64,000 nt of DNA, taken from the NCBI RefSeq assembly GCF_006385555.1, contig NZ_CP041036.1:4030001-4094000 (forward strand), written 5' to 3'. Below the pieces are notes generated by a model that ran no database searches, was not told the origin of the DNA, and worked only from the letters and a program-made list of their open reading frames with translations. Positions 18,185-28,600 of the stretch are shown in pieces. Both the position numbers and the translations under genes were made by a program. The DNA comes from Shewanella polaris (GTDB lineage Bacteria > Pseudomonadota > Gammaproteobacteria > Enterobacterales > Shewanellaceae). The number at the start of each line of letters is the position of its first letter. Position 1 is the stretch's first letter.

Positions 18185-18375
18185 AAAATCGTCTAAAAAT
18201 ACTCAGGGCAGAACAAGGCCTGACTCAAGCACAACTAGCAGACTTACTTGATGTGTCTAGGCAGACAATCAATGCGATCGAAACAGGTAAATTTGATCCC
18301 AGTCTGCCATTGGCTTTTAAAGCCGCACGTTTATTTAAGTTACCGATTGAAAGTATCTTTGAAGATGAGCAATAA
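18181..18375 (+). CDS. Small XRE-family transcriptional regulator
   Basis: This 64-residue protein is a single Cro/C1-type helix-turn-helix: KNRLKILRAEQGLTQAQLADLL, recognition segment VSRQTINAIETGKFDPSLPLAFKAA, and a short acidic end (ESIFEDEQ). No sensor or oligomerisation domain is attached, so any signal must come from a partner, most simply the coupled membrane protein. The ATG overlaps the stop codon of that gene. Two near-identical palindromes bracket the operon promoter, which suggests autoregulation. The protein family resembles the ~65-residue regulators often annotated YgzD/YvaO-like. Confidence 0.93.
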   Translation: MKNRLKILRAEQGLTQAQLADLLDVSRQTINAIETGKFDPSLPLAFKAARLFKLPIESIFEDEQ

Positions 18376-18461
18376 AACACAGTCTGTCATTATTCAACAT
18401 TAACCCAGGCCTGTTAATTAACCCATTAGAGTAACGTGTCAGATGTATATTTTAAAGGTAA

Positions 18462-19340
18462 CTATAAGCCGCGTTGCCATTCTTGCCTTAGTGGGATAAT
18501 ACCTTGTAATGCATGTTCTACTTGAGCGACTAATGCTGGTTTATCTTTACCTAACACACCTTTTAACACTAGGTAATTTGATGCGTGATCAGAACGAAAG
18601 ATCGTTTTATCGAGTTCAAGGTGGCTCAATAAAGTGTGCATCTCTGTCAGTAAACCGGTTTGATCAGGCAATACAAACTTACCATCAAAAACATTGTCCA
18701 TTCGCTCAGTTCCCAATGGTAACGTTACCACCAGTGTTGATAGATAATCCGGTTTAGCAGCATTCATTAATTCAGCCGACGCTATAGCATGTTGATGAGA
18801 TAGCTGCACACCACCTAATCCCATTAAAATCATCACTGATGATTTTATGCCTGCTTGGCTAATCTTCTGTAGCGCAGCTAAAGATGAGACGAACGTTTCG
18901 CCTTTTTTAATTCGTCCAAGCACTTCATCATCACCGCTTTCACAGCCAATATACAAAATGGATAAACCCATTTTTTGTAATTCAGAAAGTTGCTCAATGG
19001 TTTTATTATTAAGATTGCGCGGCAAACAATAACTGCTGATCCGAGTGACATGAGGCAGATGAGTATTAATCAATTCGCAAATAGCTTTCAAACGATTAAA
19101 GGGTAATGTCATTGCATCACCGTCAGCTAAAAAAACACGACGAAACGGATAACCAGAAGCTGCAGCAGTAATAATATCATCTTCAATTTTATCAAGTTTC
19201 TGTGCTCTAAACTGCTTTTGCGGTTGGGTGTACATATCGCAAAAACTACACTGATTCCAGCTGCAGCCATTGCTAACCTGTAAAATTAATGACTTCCCCT
19301 CTGAAGGAGGGCGAAATACTGGTTCAATGTAATTAAGCAT
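18462..19340 (-). CDS. Radical SAM protein of unknown substrate
   Basis: This 292-residue protein carries an iron-sulfur cluster motif C-x4-C-x2-C (C26, C31, C34 in NGCSWNQCSFCDMY), followed by FLADGDAMTLP and YIGCESGDDEVLGRIKKG. These are typical of Elp3/MiaB-style radical SAM enzymes annotated only as 'radical SAM protein'. The start shown is the ATG at 19340; a TTG four codons earlier is possible. Substrate and pathway are unknown. It faces the XRE gene convergently and diverges from a small hypothetical gene. No maturase or peptide substrate is evident nearby. Confidence 0.88.
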   Translation of the reverse strand: MLNYIEPVFRPPSEGKSLILQVSNGCSWNQCSFCDMYTQPQKQFRAQKLDKIEDDIITAAASGYPFRRVFLADGDAMTLPFNRLKAICELINTHLPHVTRISSYCLPRNLNNKTIEQLSELQKMGLSILYIGCESGDDEVLGRIKKGETFVSSLAALQKISQAGIKSSVMILMGLGGVQLSHQHAIASAELMNAAKPDYLSTLVVTLPLGTERMDNVFDGKFVLPDQTGLLTEMHTLLSHLELDKTIFRSDHASNYLVLKGVLGKDKPALVAQVEHALQGIIPLRQEWQRGL

Positions 19341-19497
19341 CCGAGTGTCCAAATTGATGATAATGTGAGTTAGTTAACGAAATTCGATTTTTTTTACTAC
19401 AAAAAATGTTCAAAAAACTATCATTCAAAAGTATTATTGTTATAGTCATGTAGTTAACAATAAATATACAATTCAAAAGATTTAGGTGAAAAGACTT

Positions 19498-19755
19498 ATG
19501 ACTCAAGTTGCATACCAAATAAATAATCGACGTAACAAGGATGTACTTCATCATGATGAGTATTGGGATTTAACCACAGCAGATCAAAAACTCGCATTAT
19601 ATGACTTGCATCGCTATGGGTATCGATTATTGTTTGTTCGCCATATGCTTAAAGGGCCAGTGGCCGTCATTTGCCAGCAAGATGATATTGCTGCTATTTA
19701 TGCCGACGGAGAAGTCGATTTACGCCCCAAAATAACCCTTAGAGAATCTCATTAG
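19498..19755 (+). CDS. Hypothetical small protein
   Basis: This 85-residue protein has no recognised domain. It is soluble (YQINNRRNKDVLHHDEYWDL ... LHRYGYRLLFVRHML ... VAVICQQDDIAAIYADGEVDL), mixed alpha/beta in appearance, with conserved-looking tyrosines and an internal LALYDLHRYGY segment. An AGGTG precedes the ATG. A GTG four codons upstream could also start it. It lies alone between a divergent radical SAM gene and the convergent tpm gene. The composition and ribosome site look like a real gene; function is not known. Confidence 0.65.
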   Translation: MTQVAYQINNRRNKDVLHHDEYWDLTTADQKLALYDLHRYGYRLLFVRHMLKGPVAVICQQDDIAAIYADGEVDLRPKITLRESH

Positions 19756-19831
19756 AAGTCTAAAAAAGCCATTCAACCTTATGATATTTTATAAAAATCT
19801 ACTTATTTCCTCAGTAAGCTTTAGATTCAAT

Positions 19832-20491
19832 TTATGACTTTCGAGTTAATTTATAAACAGCTTCATTAAGCCAAGGAACTTGTTTATTCACAAACCTTGG
19901 GTTATCAGCCAACACATCGACACATTCAAGTAATTCGACGTTAAAATATGACGTTAGATAGGTTTCAATCCAAGTTGGGCTGACAGCAAATGGTGGGCCT
20001 TTTAGGGTTTCTTGTGGGTAATCAAGGGTAATTAATAATCCGCTCACGTTAGCAGGAACCAGCGCAGCTAGCGCGTGAACATACTGTTGACGCATTTCTT
20101 CAGGCCACGCAATCAACGCCGCACGATCGTAAAAACCACTAATAGAGGATGTTAAACTGGAAGGTAAAGTAAAGATATCACCTTGATATAAGGCAACTTG
20201 ATCGGCAGAAAATACCGCGTGATCATCAATATGAGTCACTTGATAAGCAAGTTCATTATCTGTAAAAAAATCTTCAACAGCAATAGCGCTTAATTCACAG
20301 CCCAACACAGTATGACGTTGTTCGGCCAAATAAAACATATCTAACGATTTACCACATAGAGGAACGAACACCTCGCTATTTTCAGTTAAGCCTAACTGCG
20401 GCCAATATTTTACTAAAAAAGGGTTCACTTGGTTTAAATGAAAACCGATTTGTTGTAATTGCCATTTTTCATGCCAAAAGCTGGGTTCCAT
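19832..20491 (-). CDS. tpm: Thiopurine S-methyltransferase
   Basis: This 219-residue SAM-dependent methyltransferase has the family start [33 protein letters not shown], then [30 protein letters not shown] and the ending [18 protein letters not shown]. Bacterial Tpm methylates thiopurines and also selenium and tellurium oxyanions. The ATG at 20491 matches family N-termini; the longer frame upstream adds 23 residues without resemblance. A Cys-rich small protein gene lies 98 bases upstream on the same strand and could be cotranscribed, but no metalloid gene is nearby. Confidence 0.93.
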   Translation of the reverse strand: MEPSFWHEKWQLQQIGFHLNQVNPFLVKYWPQLGLTENSEVFVPLCGKSLDMFYLAEQRHTVLGCELSAIAVEDFFTDNELAYQVTHIDDHAVFSADQVALYQGDIFTLPSSLTSSISGFYDRAALIAWPEEMRQQYVHALAALVPANVSGLLITLDYPQETLKGPPFAVSPTWIETYLTSYFNVELLECVDVLADNPRFVNKQVPWLNEAVYKLTRKS

Positions 20492-20589
20492 AATGCTATT
20501 CTTCAGTCTAATTGCTATTGAGATACAAGCTACTTTAAAGACTAAAAAAAATGGATGCAACCTCCGATAAAGATTTGCTGTTTAGCCGA

Positions 20590-20937
20590 CTAGGCTTTAC
20601 CGTCCAAGGTCATTTGTACCAGCCTTAACCAACGACAATTTTCACATTGACACTGTCGACGTGACATATGATGCGGACTTAAATTAGAATCGATATAATC
20701 TACAGCAATTAATAATTGCTGTTTTAACTCATCAACAGATTTCATCTCAAGAGCAACCATTTCATCATTACGATTAATCCATAAACATTCTTCCCCTTGA
20801 TGACAAGTAATGCATTCTTCATCACTACTGTTAAAAAACACCGCATGTGGGCAATGGGTCACTTCCATTGATTGTAAAATTCGCTGCCGCGGGAACCTAA
20901 ATAGCGGAATTAAATCAGCTTTATTGACATTGGGCAT
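20590..20937 (-). CDS. Conserved Cys-rich hypothetical protein
   Basis: This 115-residue soluble protein has nine cysteines, mostly in a central cluster (ECITCHQGEEC) and a C-terminal cluster (RRQCQCENCRWLR), so it probably binds zinc or an iron-sulfur centre. A GAGG ribosome site precedes the ATG. I do not recognise the family with confidence. It precedes tpm on the same strand with a 98-base gap, so a shared transcript is possible. Confidence 0.75.
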   Translation of the reverse strand: MPNVNKADLIPLFRFPRQRILQSMEVTHCPHAVFFNSSDEECITCHQGEECLWINRNDEMVALEMKSVDELKQQLLIAVDYIDSNLSPHHMSRRQCQCENCRWLRLVQMTLDGKA

Positions 20938-21206
20938 AATAACCTCTGGTTAAACCATTAAATAACTCTTACTGTCATAGTACCGAGTGTTGATTCATTT
21001 TGATTTGATATAGGTCAAGGTTTACATATCAGATTTTTTTCGATAGGAAGCTATCATTTGCTTATAATATGTGCTGATTAGAAAGAGATATTAGGGTGAT
21101 TTTTAGCGAAACAGATATCACATTTAAATAAATCACGTTGATGCATGAATAAAATGGTTTATTTTAAATAAGAAGCACTTGCCGCAGTAAGGTTAATCAA
21201 GGTTTA

Positions 21207-23051
21207 ATGAACTTAACAAACGGAGACTTACCTTTGCAAACACCGCAGCTGCAACACTTTTATATCAATCAAGAGCAGTCTATCTACTTGCTAAGTGCCA
21301 ATGATGCACGTAAGCATAAAGCTTGGATCCGCTTGTGTAAGCAGCAGTTAAGTAAGCTGGGATATCAACAAATAGAATTTATTGGTAAAGGAGCCTATGG
21401 TTTTGTATTTGCGGGTATCAATGAATTTAACCAATCACATGTGTTTAAATTTTCCAGAATTAATTTACCCCAAAGTGTCCAGGATAGGCTTGAAGAAGAA
21501 GCCTACATGCTTAGTCAAGTGAAGCACCCTAACATCCCAGAGGCAATTAAATTTGAGCGCGTTGGTAAGCAAGGTATTTTAGTGATGGAGCGAGCTCAAG
21601 GTGAAGATCTCGACAAAATTTGCCAACGATTAGGCGCTTTACCACCAGTAATGATAGTGAGTATAGCGAGGCAATTGGCGAATATTCTATATTATCTTCG
21701 CAAGGGAAAACCTTTAGTACATGGCGATATTAAGCCCTCCAACTTAGTTTATGATATTGATGCCGACAAGTTATCATTGATCGATTGGGGGTCGGCAGTA
21801 TTTGCTCAACGAGATGAACACAACCGCGCAGTTGATGACAATGTCATGTCTTTATTATCAAGCGATCAACAACACACTAATGCGCGTATGGGCGATGTGT
21901 ATTTTATTGGTGATGAACAACTGAGCGGTGCGTTATCAAGCCCAAGATTTGACGAGCAAGGTGCTGCTGCTACCTTATATGCACTTGCATCTGGACAAAT
22001 CAGTCGTTTCGGCACAAAAGTCATTCCAGCCACCAGCATCGGCTTACCCATTGAGTTGGCAAGAACACTCGACGCAATGCTTAGTGATGATGTTGAAAAA
22101 CGTAACCTTGCTGGTGATTATTTTCTTAAAAGCTTTCGGCACAGCCATAGGATGCATTTACCTATTCTGCATACCTCACCATTGAAACCCGACATTCCAG
22201 TGTGGGCGCAACCGCGATCTAAAACCGTCGAAACCGTGAGTTACAGCTCGCGTAAATCATTTTTAAAAGAGCACAACACTCAAGATCCCATCGCCAAAAT
22301 GGATGATGTGCAACTAGAAAAATATTACCGTAATTTTATGGTGGGTATGGCTGACACGGAAAAAGGCTTTATTGCCGCAGTAGGTCGTTTGGCACAATAC
22401 CCTATCGTCGGCGGACTGGTGATCCATTGGCGAGAGTCAGGGGTGTTTATTGACTCAAACTTAGCGATTTACGATCCAGACAGTAAAGCACCGTTAATAT
22501 TAGCGGTTAATAATATGGTCACTATGGCACGGGGCATTAAACGAATTGGGGTATTTAAAGCTTGCTTCTTTAATGCCAAAGACACATTACATCTCGAACG
22601 AAAAAGTACTGAACACCAATATGAAATAACCGGTGAGTTACAACTGCCATTTGAAGTCGGTGATGTACCCAATTTAGAAGATAAATCTCGCTTACATTCA
22701 TATTTTGAAGATGGTAAGGATCCGGAAGAAAACCTAGAACTCCCAGCAGAAATAATGACTGAACTGGCTTCGTTAAATCAAATCCATCACACCGGTTGTA
22801 TTATTTTTGAAGCTCTACCTAATCACTTAAAAATTCACAGTTACTTACGTTTATTAAACCCACGTAAACAGGCTTCATTTAGAGCGAGTTTGGATCGCAT
22901 TATTGCTCACGCGAATAAAATTCAAGGTTATGGCATTTCAGGATTTATGAAGTTGCCTTACAAAAACACCCGTCAATTTAATCATATCGATCGCAAAGCA
23001 GATCATTTTTATCCAAAAAATCCTAAAATCATGAGTAGTGAACCAAGATAG
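21207..23051 (+). CDS. Hanks-type serine/threonine protein kinase with unknown C-terminal domain
   Basis: The protein has 614 residues. After a ~55-residue lead, the kinase fold shows a glycine loop GKGAYGFVF (60-68), ATP lysine K81, helix-C glutamate at 96-98, catalytic loop HGDIKPSN (172-179, with D174, K176, N179) and metal-binding D193. The last lies in DWG instead of the usual DFG. Key catalytic residues are therefore intact. The kinase domain ends near residue 320. The remaining ~290 residues are mixed alpha/beta, hold motifs such as EKYYRNFMVGMADTEKGF and YPIVGGLVIHWRESGVF, and belong to no family I know. No membrane helix or PASTA repeat is present, so it should be cytoplasmic. It is monocistronic, and no phosphatase gene is beside it. 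Confidence 0.85.
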   Translation: MNLTNGDLPLQTPQLQHFYINQEQSIYLLSANDARKHKAWIRLCKQQLSKLGYQQIEFIGKGAYGFVFAGINEFNQSHVFKFSRINLPQSVQDRLEEEAYMLSQVKHPNIPEAIKFERVGKQGILVMERAQGEDLDKICQRLGALPPVMIVSIARQLANILYYLRKGKPLVHGDIKPSNLVYDIDADKLSLIDWGSAVFAQRDEHNRAVDDNVMSLLSSDQQHTNARMGDVYFIGDEQLSGALSSPRFDEQGAAATLYALASGQISRFGTKVIPATSIGLPIELARTLDAMLSDDVEKRNLAGDYFLKSFRHSHRMHLPILHTSPLKPDIPVWAQPRSKTVETVSYSSRKSFLKEHNTQDPIAKMDDVQLEKYYRNFMVGMADTEKGFIAAVGRLAQYPIVGGLVIHWRESGVFIDSNLAIYDPDSKAPLILAVNNMVTMARGIKRIGVFKACFFNAKDTLHLERKSTEHQYEITGELQLPFEVGDVPNLEDKSRLHSYFEDGKDPEENLELPAEIMTELASLNQIHHTGCIIFEALPNHLKIHSYLRLLNPRKQASFRASLDRIIAHANKIQGYGISGFMKLPYKNTRQFNHIDRKADHFYPKNPKIMSSEPR

Positions 23052-23107
23052 AAATACAGTCCTTCCAATGCTCAAATGATAACGATGCCCGCTGTTCGAT
23101 ACAAAGT

Positions 23108-23137
23108 AATACGCGACCTATTAAGGTCGCGTATTTT
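23108..23137. terminator. Bidirectional terminator between kinase and metalloprotease genes
   Basis: AATACGCGACCT and AGGTCGCGTATT pair around a 4-base loop. Short T/A runs on both sides suit both converging transcripts. Confidence 0.8.
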
Positions 23138-23166
23138 CAATCTAATGAGCTGAACATAAGTTGCAT

Positions 23167-25563
23167 TTATATTGGTGAACCGGGTGGCATTTCAATCGGT
23201 TTGGTGATTAACCGATAAATTGCATCATCCATGCCTTTGGTAATGCCTTGGAACAACCAATCATAATGTGCTGATTGATAATCACTACCACGATTACTGC
23301 GGCGTTTAAGTTGCTTAATAATATAATCAACTCTTGCAGCCAACTGTGCTTTTACTTCAGGAGCCGTTGTAGGATTATGATAAGCCGCTAATAAGCTATC
23401 AACAACCACAGTGTTGACTCGCATTTGCAATGCTAGACCTTGGCCACTGGGTAAATCTTGATATAAGGTGGCAGCAGCAAGTTTATCGATTAATTTAACC
23501 ACCGACAGCTGCTGACTGTCTTCCATATATTCCTGACTGACTCTGTTTAAACGCTCTGGAGCTAATAACTGTGACACAATATGACGACTCATCACTTCAC
23601 CCATCGCGACAGGATCAGTAATTACCCCTAAATTAGAGCCAAAGCTTTCGCGAGTTTTACGATAATTTCCTGCTTTAGGCACTAACGCTTGTAACACGTT
23701 ATTGGGCACTAACAAGCTTTCAGTTTGCAAACTTGCCAGAAGGGCATCAACTGCAGCAAGTTGCATTTTAGGGCGAACATAATTCCAACGAACGCCTGCG
23801 CCAACTTGTTGGTAGCTATAATCCGTGCCACCAATCCATTTAGCTGCCGCGGTTATTTGAAAACGTGTAAGCAAGTAAATAGGCACAAACACATCGGCTA
23901 GTTCACCATTAGGTTCACCTGCCAATAAGGCATCTGAATTGAAATCGTCAATGGCTTTACGGCGCACCGTTTCTAAGCGCACTAATTCTGCGACAGCGTC
24001 ATTACCGCGATCCCATAAACTGGCGTACGCATTACTGGCGCTTGCACTACGTGAATCGGATTCACCAATATAACGAAAGCCCTTGCTTATGGTCGATGTT
24101 AACAATGCATCAGCCTGCTTAGCATCACCATAACCATACGCTATGGTGTATTTGTCCCACTCGCCAATGCCTTCACGATATGGATGACTGATATCAATAT
24201 AATTACCTTCAATACTGGCATATGGATGTGGATAATCCATCACTGAAGCGTTGTCGTTTGTTGAGGCGGCAAAATTATGATCTAGCCCTAACGTATGGCC
24301 AACCTCATGCGCCGCCAGTTGGCGAATACGTGCAAGTGATAACGCCATCGCTGCATCATCTGCGGCTTTTCTGTCTGGCCAACCAGCAGTCAGTCCGCGA
24401 GCGATGAGATGATCTTGACGAACTCTTAAGCTACCAAGCGTGACATTGCCTTTAATTATTTCACCAGTACGAGGATCGGTAACTGCAGCGCCATATGACC
24501 AGCCTCTTGTGGCACGATGTACCCATTGGATCATGTTGTAACGCATATCTTGAGGGTCTGCGCCCTCGGGTAATAATTCTACTTTAAAGCCATCAATAAA
24601 GCCCGCATCGGTAAATGCACTTTCCCACCAGCGAGCGCCAGCTAATAATGCACTTCGAATAGGCTCTGGCACCCCGGGGTCAAGATAATACACAATAGGG
24701 TTAACCACTTTACTGGGGGCGTCACCTGGAGTCACTTTTTCTAATCTGTGGCGCAATAAATGACGTTGAGTCAGTGGTTGATCAACCGAGGTAGAATAAT
24801 CGGCATACTGATCGGAAAGATAACCGCTCATGGGATGATAACTGCGGGGCTCATAGCCGTCGTCGGGAAGTTGTACAAACGAATAACGCACACGAACAGA
24901 CATAGCTGTACCGTCAGGGGTGACCTCTGCAACTTGCTTGCCCGCTTTGTCAGCGTTAAATGTTAAATTAACATCTATGTCGGCATTGCGTTCAAAGGAT
25001 TTAATTCCTAGCGGTAAAATAACCGAACGATGACTATCTAAACTGTACTGACCTTGCTTGGTTGCCGCTAATACCGCAGAAACCCCATGTAAATCATTAA
25101 TTACCAAATCATTAATTGCGACTATTGCCGTTTTACCTTCGACCAATTTACCCTGCCATAAAATCGACTCGGCAAAGGCCTGTGTTACCGCTTGACGCTC
25201 TGCAACATTATTGCTGGTCGCTCGATACTGAGTATTAAGCTGCTTCAACATTAAGTAGGGACCGTGTTGCTCAAACTGTACCATTCGAGTTTGGCCTAAC
25301 TGGCCACGATCCAAGCCTATATCATTTGAACCGACACCATGAGGTAAACTTGTAAGTAATAAAAAGGGTTGGTTAAGCTTATTGGCTTGCAGGTATAAGT
25401 TTGCGGATTTTGTGTCATAAAACAGATTAATAAAGCCTTTGGCTGCTTCAGCATTGTTAATTATTTTTTGGGCTGGATCGCTTGCGGCTAATGCTGCATT
25501 AGAAAGTAATGTTGCGGGCGTAATTACCAGCAACAATGCCAATGAAATACTACGGCGGATCAT
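23167..25563 (-). CDS. Secreted zinc-dependent metalloprotease (DUF5117/DUF5118-type)
   Basis: The ATG at 25563, with GGGAG just ahead, gives a 798-residue precursor with a signal peptide (MIRRSISLALLLVITPATLL ... LAASD). The zinc site HEVGHTLGLDH (H419, E420, H423, H429) is the metzincin HExxHxxGxxH pattern, followed by a Met-turn-like SVMDYPHPY. The long N-terminal part (FINLFYDTKSANLYLQANKL ... LLTSLPHGVGSNDIGLDRGQ) matches the large uncharacterised zinc-protease family found in Bacteroidetes and Gammaproteobacteria. It is probably exported and degrades proteins outside or in the periplasm. It lies 71 bases after a hybrid histidine kinase gene on the same strand; a functional link is only a guess. 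Confidence 0.88.
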   Translation of the reverse strand: MIRRSISLALLLVITPATLLSNAALAASDPAQKIINNAEAAKGFINLFYDTKSANLYLQANKLNQPFLLLTSLPHGVGSNDIGLDRGQLGQTRMVQFEQHGPYLMLKQLNTQYRATSNNVAERQAVTQAFAESILWQGKLVEGKTAIVAINDLVINDLHGVSAVLAATKQGQYSLDSHRSVILPLGIKSFERNADIDVNLTFNADKAGKQVAEVTPDGTAMSVRVRYSFVQLPDDGYEPRSYHPMSGYLSDQYADYSTSVDQPLTQRHLLRHRLEKVTPGDAPSKVVNPIVYYLDPGVPEPIRSALLAGARWWESAFTDAGFIDGFKVELLPEGADPQDMRYNMIQWVHRATRGWSYGAAVTDPRTGEIIKGNVTLGSLRVRQDHLIARGLTAGWPDRKAADDAAMALSLARIRQLAAHEVGHTLGLDHNFAASTNDNASVMDYPHPYASIEGNYIDISHPYREGIGEWDKYTIAYGYGDAKQADALLTSTISKGFRYIGESDSRSASASNAYASLWDRGNDAVAELVRLETVRRKAIDDFNSDALLAGEPNGELADVFVPIYLLTRFQITAAAKWIGGTDYSYQQVGAGVRWNYVRPKMQLAAVDALLASLQTESLLVPNNVLQALVPKAGNYRKTRESFGSNLGVITDPVAMGEVMSRHIVSQLLAPERLNRVSQEYMEDSQQLSVVKLIDKLAAATLYQDLPSGQGLALQMRVNTVVVDSLLAAYHNPTTAPEVKAQLAARVDYIIKQLKRRSNRGSDYQSAHYDWLFQGITKGMDDAIYRLITKPIEMPPGSPI

Positions 25564-25634
25564 AATTAATCTCCCTGTTGTTAATATCCTATTATCGATA
25601 AATACTATAACCAAACCGCCTAAAAATTCAGGAT

Positions 25635-28600
25635 TCAGCTAGCTGGAGTATTACTGTCTTTATGATTATTTTTATAGGTAATCCAATAAGACAACGTTTC
25701 AAATAATTCAGTAAGCACAATTGGCTTAGTAATGTGTGCATTCATGCCTGCGGCTAAGCTTTTTTCTTTATCACCCGACATGGCATGCGCAGTCATGGCT
25801 ATAATTGGCATCTGTTCAGTATTGTAACGTTTGCGTAGTTCGGCGGTGGCGGTTAAGCCATCCATTACCGGCATCTGAATGTCCATTAACACCGCATCAA
25901 ACGGTTTAGTATCAATCAAATCTAATGCGATTTGGCCATTATCGGCTATCACCACTTCATATCCTGCACTTTTCAGTAATTCAGCTGCCACTTGTTGATT
26001 AATAAAATTATCTTCAACCAGTAGGACCAAACCAGATGCCTTTGTGGGTTCTGCTTCAACAACAACTGGCATAACATTTAGTTTAGGTGCTTTGGCAAAG
26101 GCACTAATAATTTCATCAAATAATGCCGACGCTTTAAATGGCTTTTGTAACACAGCATGAACAGATGTTCGCTCTAGTTCATTATCTAACGGCCCTGCGG
26201 CATAAGCGGTCATTAAGATAATGATAGGACGTTTGGCTAAACTGCCATCTTTAACCATCTCATCAATAGCTTTAATCACTTCGCAGCCATTCATTTCTGG
26301 CATCATCCAATCTAACAACAATAGATCTACTGGTTTGTTACGTAACATCGCCAGTGCTTTTGGACCACTGTCAGCGGTGTTCACACCAAAGCTAAAGTCT
26401 TTCATCAATGTAGAATAAATTTGTAATGCGCTTGGATTGTCATCAACCACTAGTGTGGTGAGATTATTTAATTGATCTGGCACCACTAACGGCTCGACCA
26501 CTTGTTCTTCTGCAATTTCAAAACTAATCGTAAAACTAAAGGTACTCCCAGCATCCGGCTGCGACTCAACATGCATGGTGCCGCCCATCATTGACACCAA
26601 ATGCTTACTAATTGACAGGCCTAAACCTGTGCCGCCATATTTACGCGTAGTTGAACCATCGGCTTGGGAAAATGCATCAAACAACATGGCTTGATGATCT
26701 TTATTAATACCAATACCAGTATCACGTACCCAGAATTTCAGGGTAATGCGGTCATCGCGCTCACCCACATCTTCGCAGCCAAGTTCAACTTCACCAATTT
26801 GGGTAAACTTGACAGCGTTAGACAATAAATTAACCAATACTTGGCCTAAACGCAGTGGATCACCATTTAAGATCAACCCTGCTGTTACTGGGGCATAAAG
26901 CAGTAGCTCAACGCCTTTTTCTTGCGCTTTAATAGCATTAATATCAATAACATGATCAAGCACTTTGTCGAGTGGAAATGCAACACGCTCTAACTCTAAC
27001 TTGCCAGCTTCAATTTTAGAAAAATCCAAAATATCATTGATAATTCGCAGCAAGGATTGTGCTGAAAACCCAGCTTTACTAAGATAATCCTGTTGTTGTG
27101 CGGTTAAGTTAGTCCGCTGAGCCAATTGCACCATACCAATAATAGCGTTCATTGGAGTGCGAATTTCATGGCTCATATTGGCCAAAAATTCGCTTTTATA
27201 CATGTTGGCTAATTCAGCTTCTTGCTTAGCTTCAAGTAAGGCCACTTCGTTACTTTTCTGGCGGGTAATATCTTTATGAGTACCGAGCATCCGCTTACTG
27301 CTACCATCATCAGAAAATTCGACCGCTCGGCCACGAGATAGTACCCAATAATACTCGCCATTTTTCCCGCGCATTCTAAATTCTATCTCATATGTTCCTA
27401 CTGGATCGTGAACATATTGAGAACGATATTCTTGCATCCGATCACGATCATCTGGATGACACAATTCATCAAATGATTCTATTAACGGTGGAAACTCATT
27501 GGCTTGATAACCCAACATGGAATAAAAAGCGGGATTACAAATAATTTGCTCTGAATCGATATACCAATCCCATAAACCATCTTCTACTGCATCCATAGCA
27601 AGGTGGTAACGCTGCTCAGATAAACGTAATTGTTCTGCGGCATCGAATTCTCGAGTGATATCTCTCCATACAGAAATTAAGCCTAAGAGTTCACCACGGC
27701 GATTGTAAAAAGGCAGTTTAAAGGTATCAAGCAATACCACTTTACCTTCAACATTCACCCGTTCTTGATAGCGTAACGAATGCTGTTGGGTCAGTACTTT
27801 CTTGTCTTCTTCACCAATGCGTTCACCTTTTTCTGGACTCACGACTTCTGATGACGTTAAGCCAATAATCTCATTTTCGTTATAACCCAGCATTCTTTCT
27901 GCTGACTTATTGCAGCCCAAGTATTTACCTTCTTTATCTTTAAACACAATGGCTTCTGGGATCGAATCGATCAATGAACGTAATAGCGCAAATTCTCGTT
28001 CGCGACGCTCAGTGGTTTCACGCAATCGTTGAGTACGCCGGGCAACTAAGTTGTCGAGGCGTTTATTCTGCTCAGCAAGATGATGTGTATATTGGAGGTT
28101 CTCTTCAAAAATACGGCTAACTAACGCAAACCAAGGCTCCCAACCATGGGTAATTTTTTCTGGTGGTCGAATAGGTGTTTGTGAACACGCCTCTAGATGC
28201 GTTAACAAGCGTGAAGCAGGGCTGACGAACGCACGGCGAGTCTGCCAATGCACAATGGTCACTAGCAGTGATAAGGCCAAAACCACTAATACAAAGCTCA
28301 GTTGTAGCTTGTCCCACGAATCCTTAAATAAATCATCTTCATCTTGTAGATACAGTAACCGCCAAGGCGCGTTATGTAGCGCAACACTATGAATATAATA
28401 ACCGTTACGTAACATGCCGTCGTGGGCATCGAACAATTCAGATTCAGATAATGAATGTAACTCAGCCGGAATACGCTGGCTAATGTGATACACCTTATTC
28501 ATTTCGCTGGAATCAAAATCGCTGTGGGATAAGATATTATTTTGCTGATCAAGCAAAATCACTGTACCCGGCATTTTAAAATAGGTACGAATTTGTTTAT

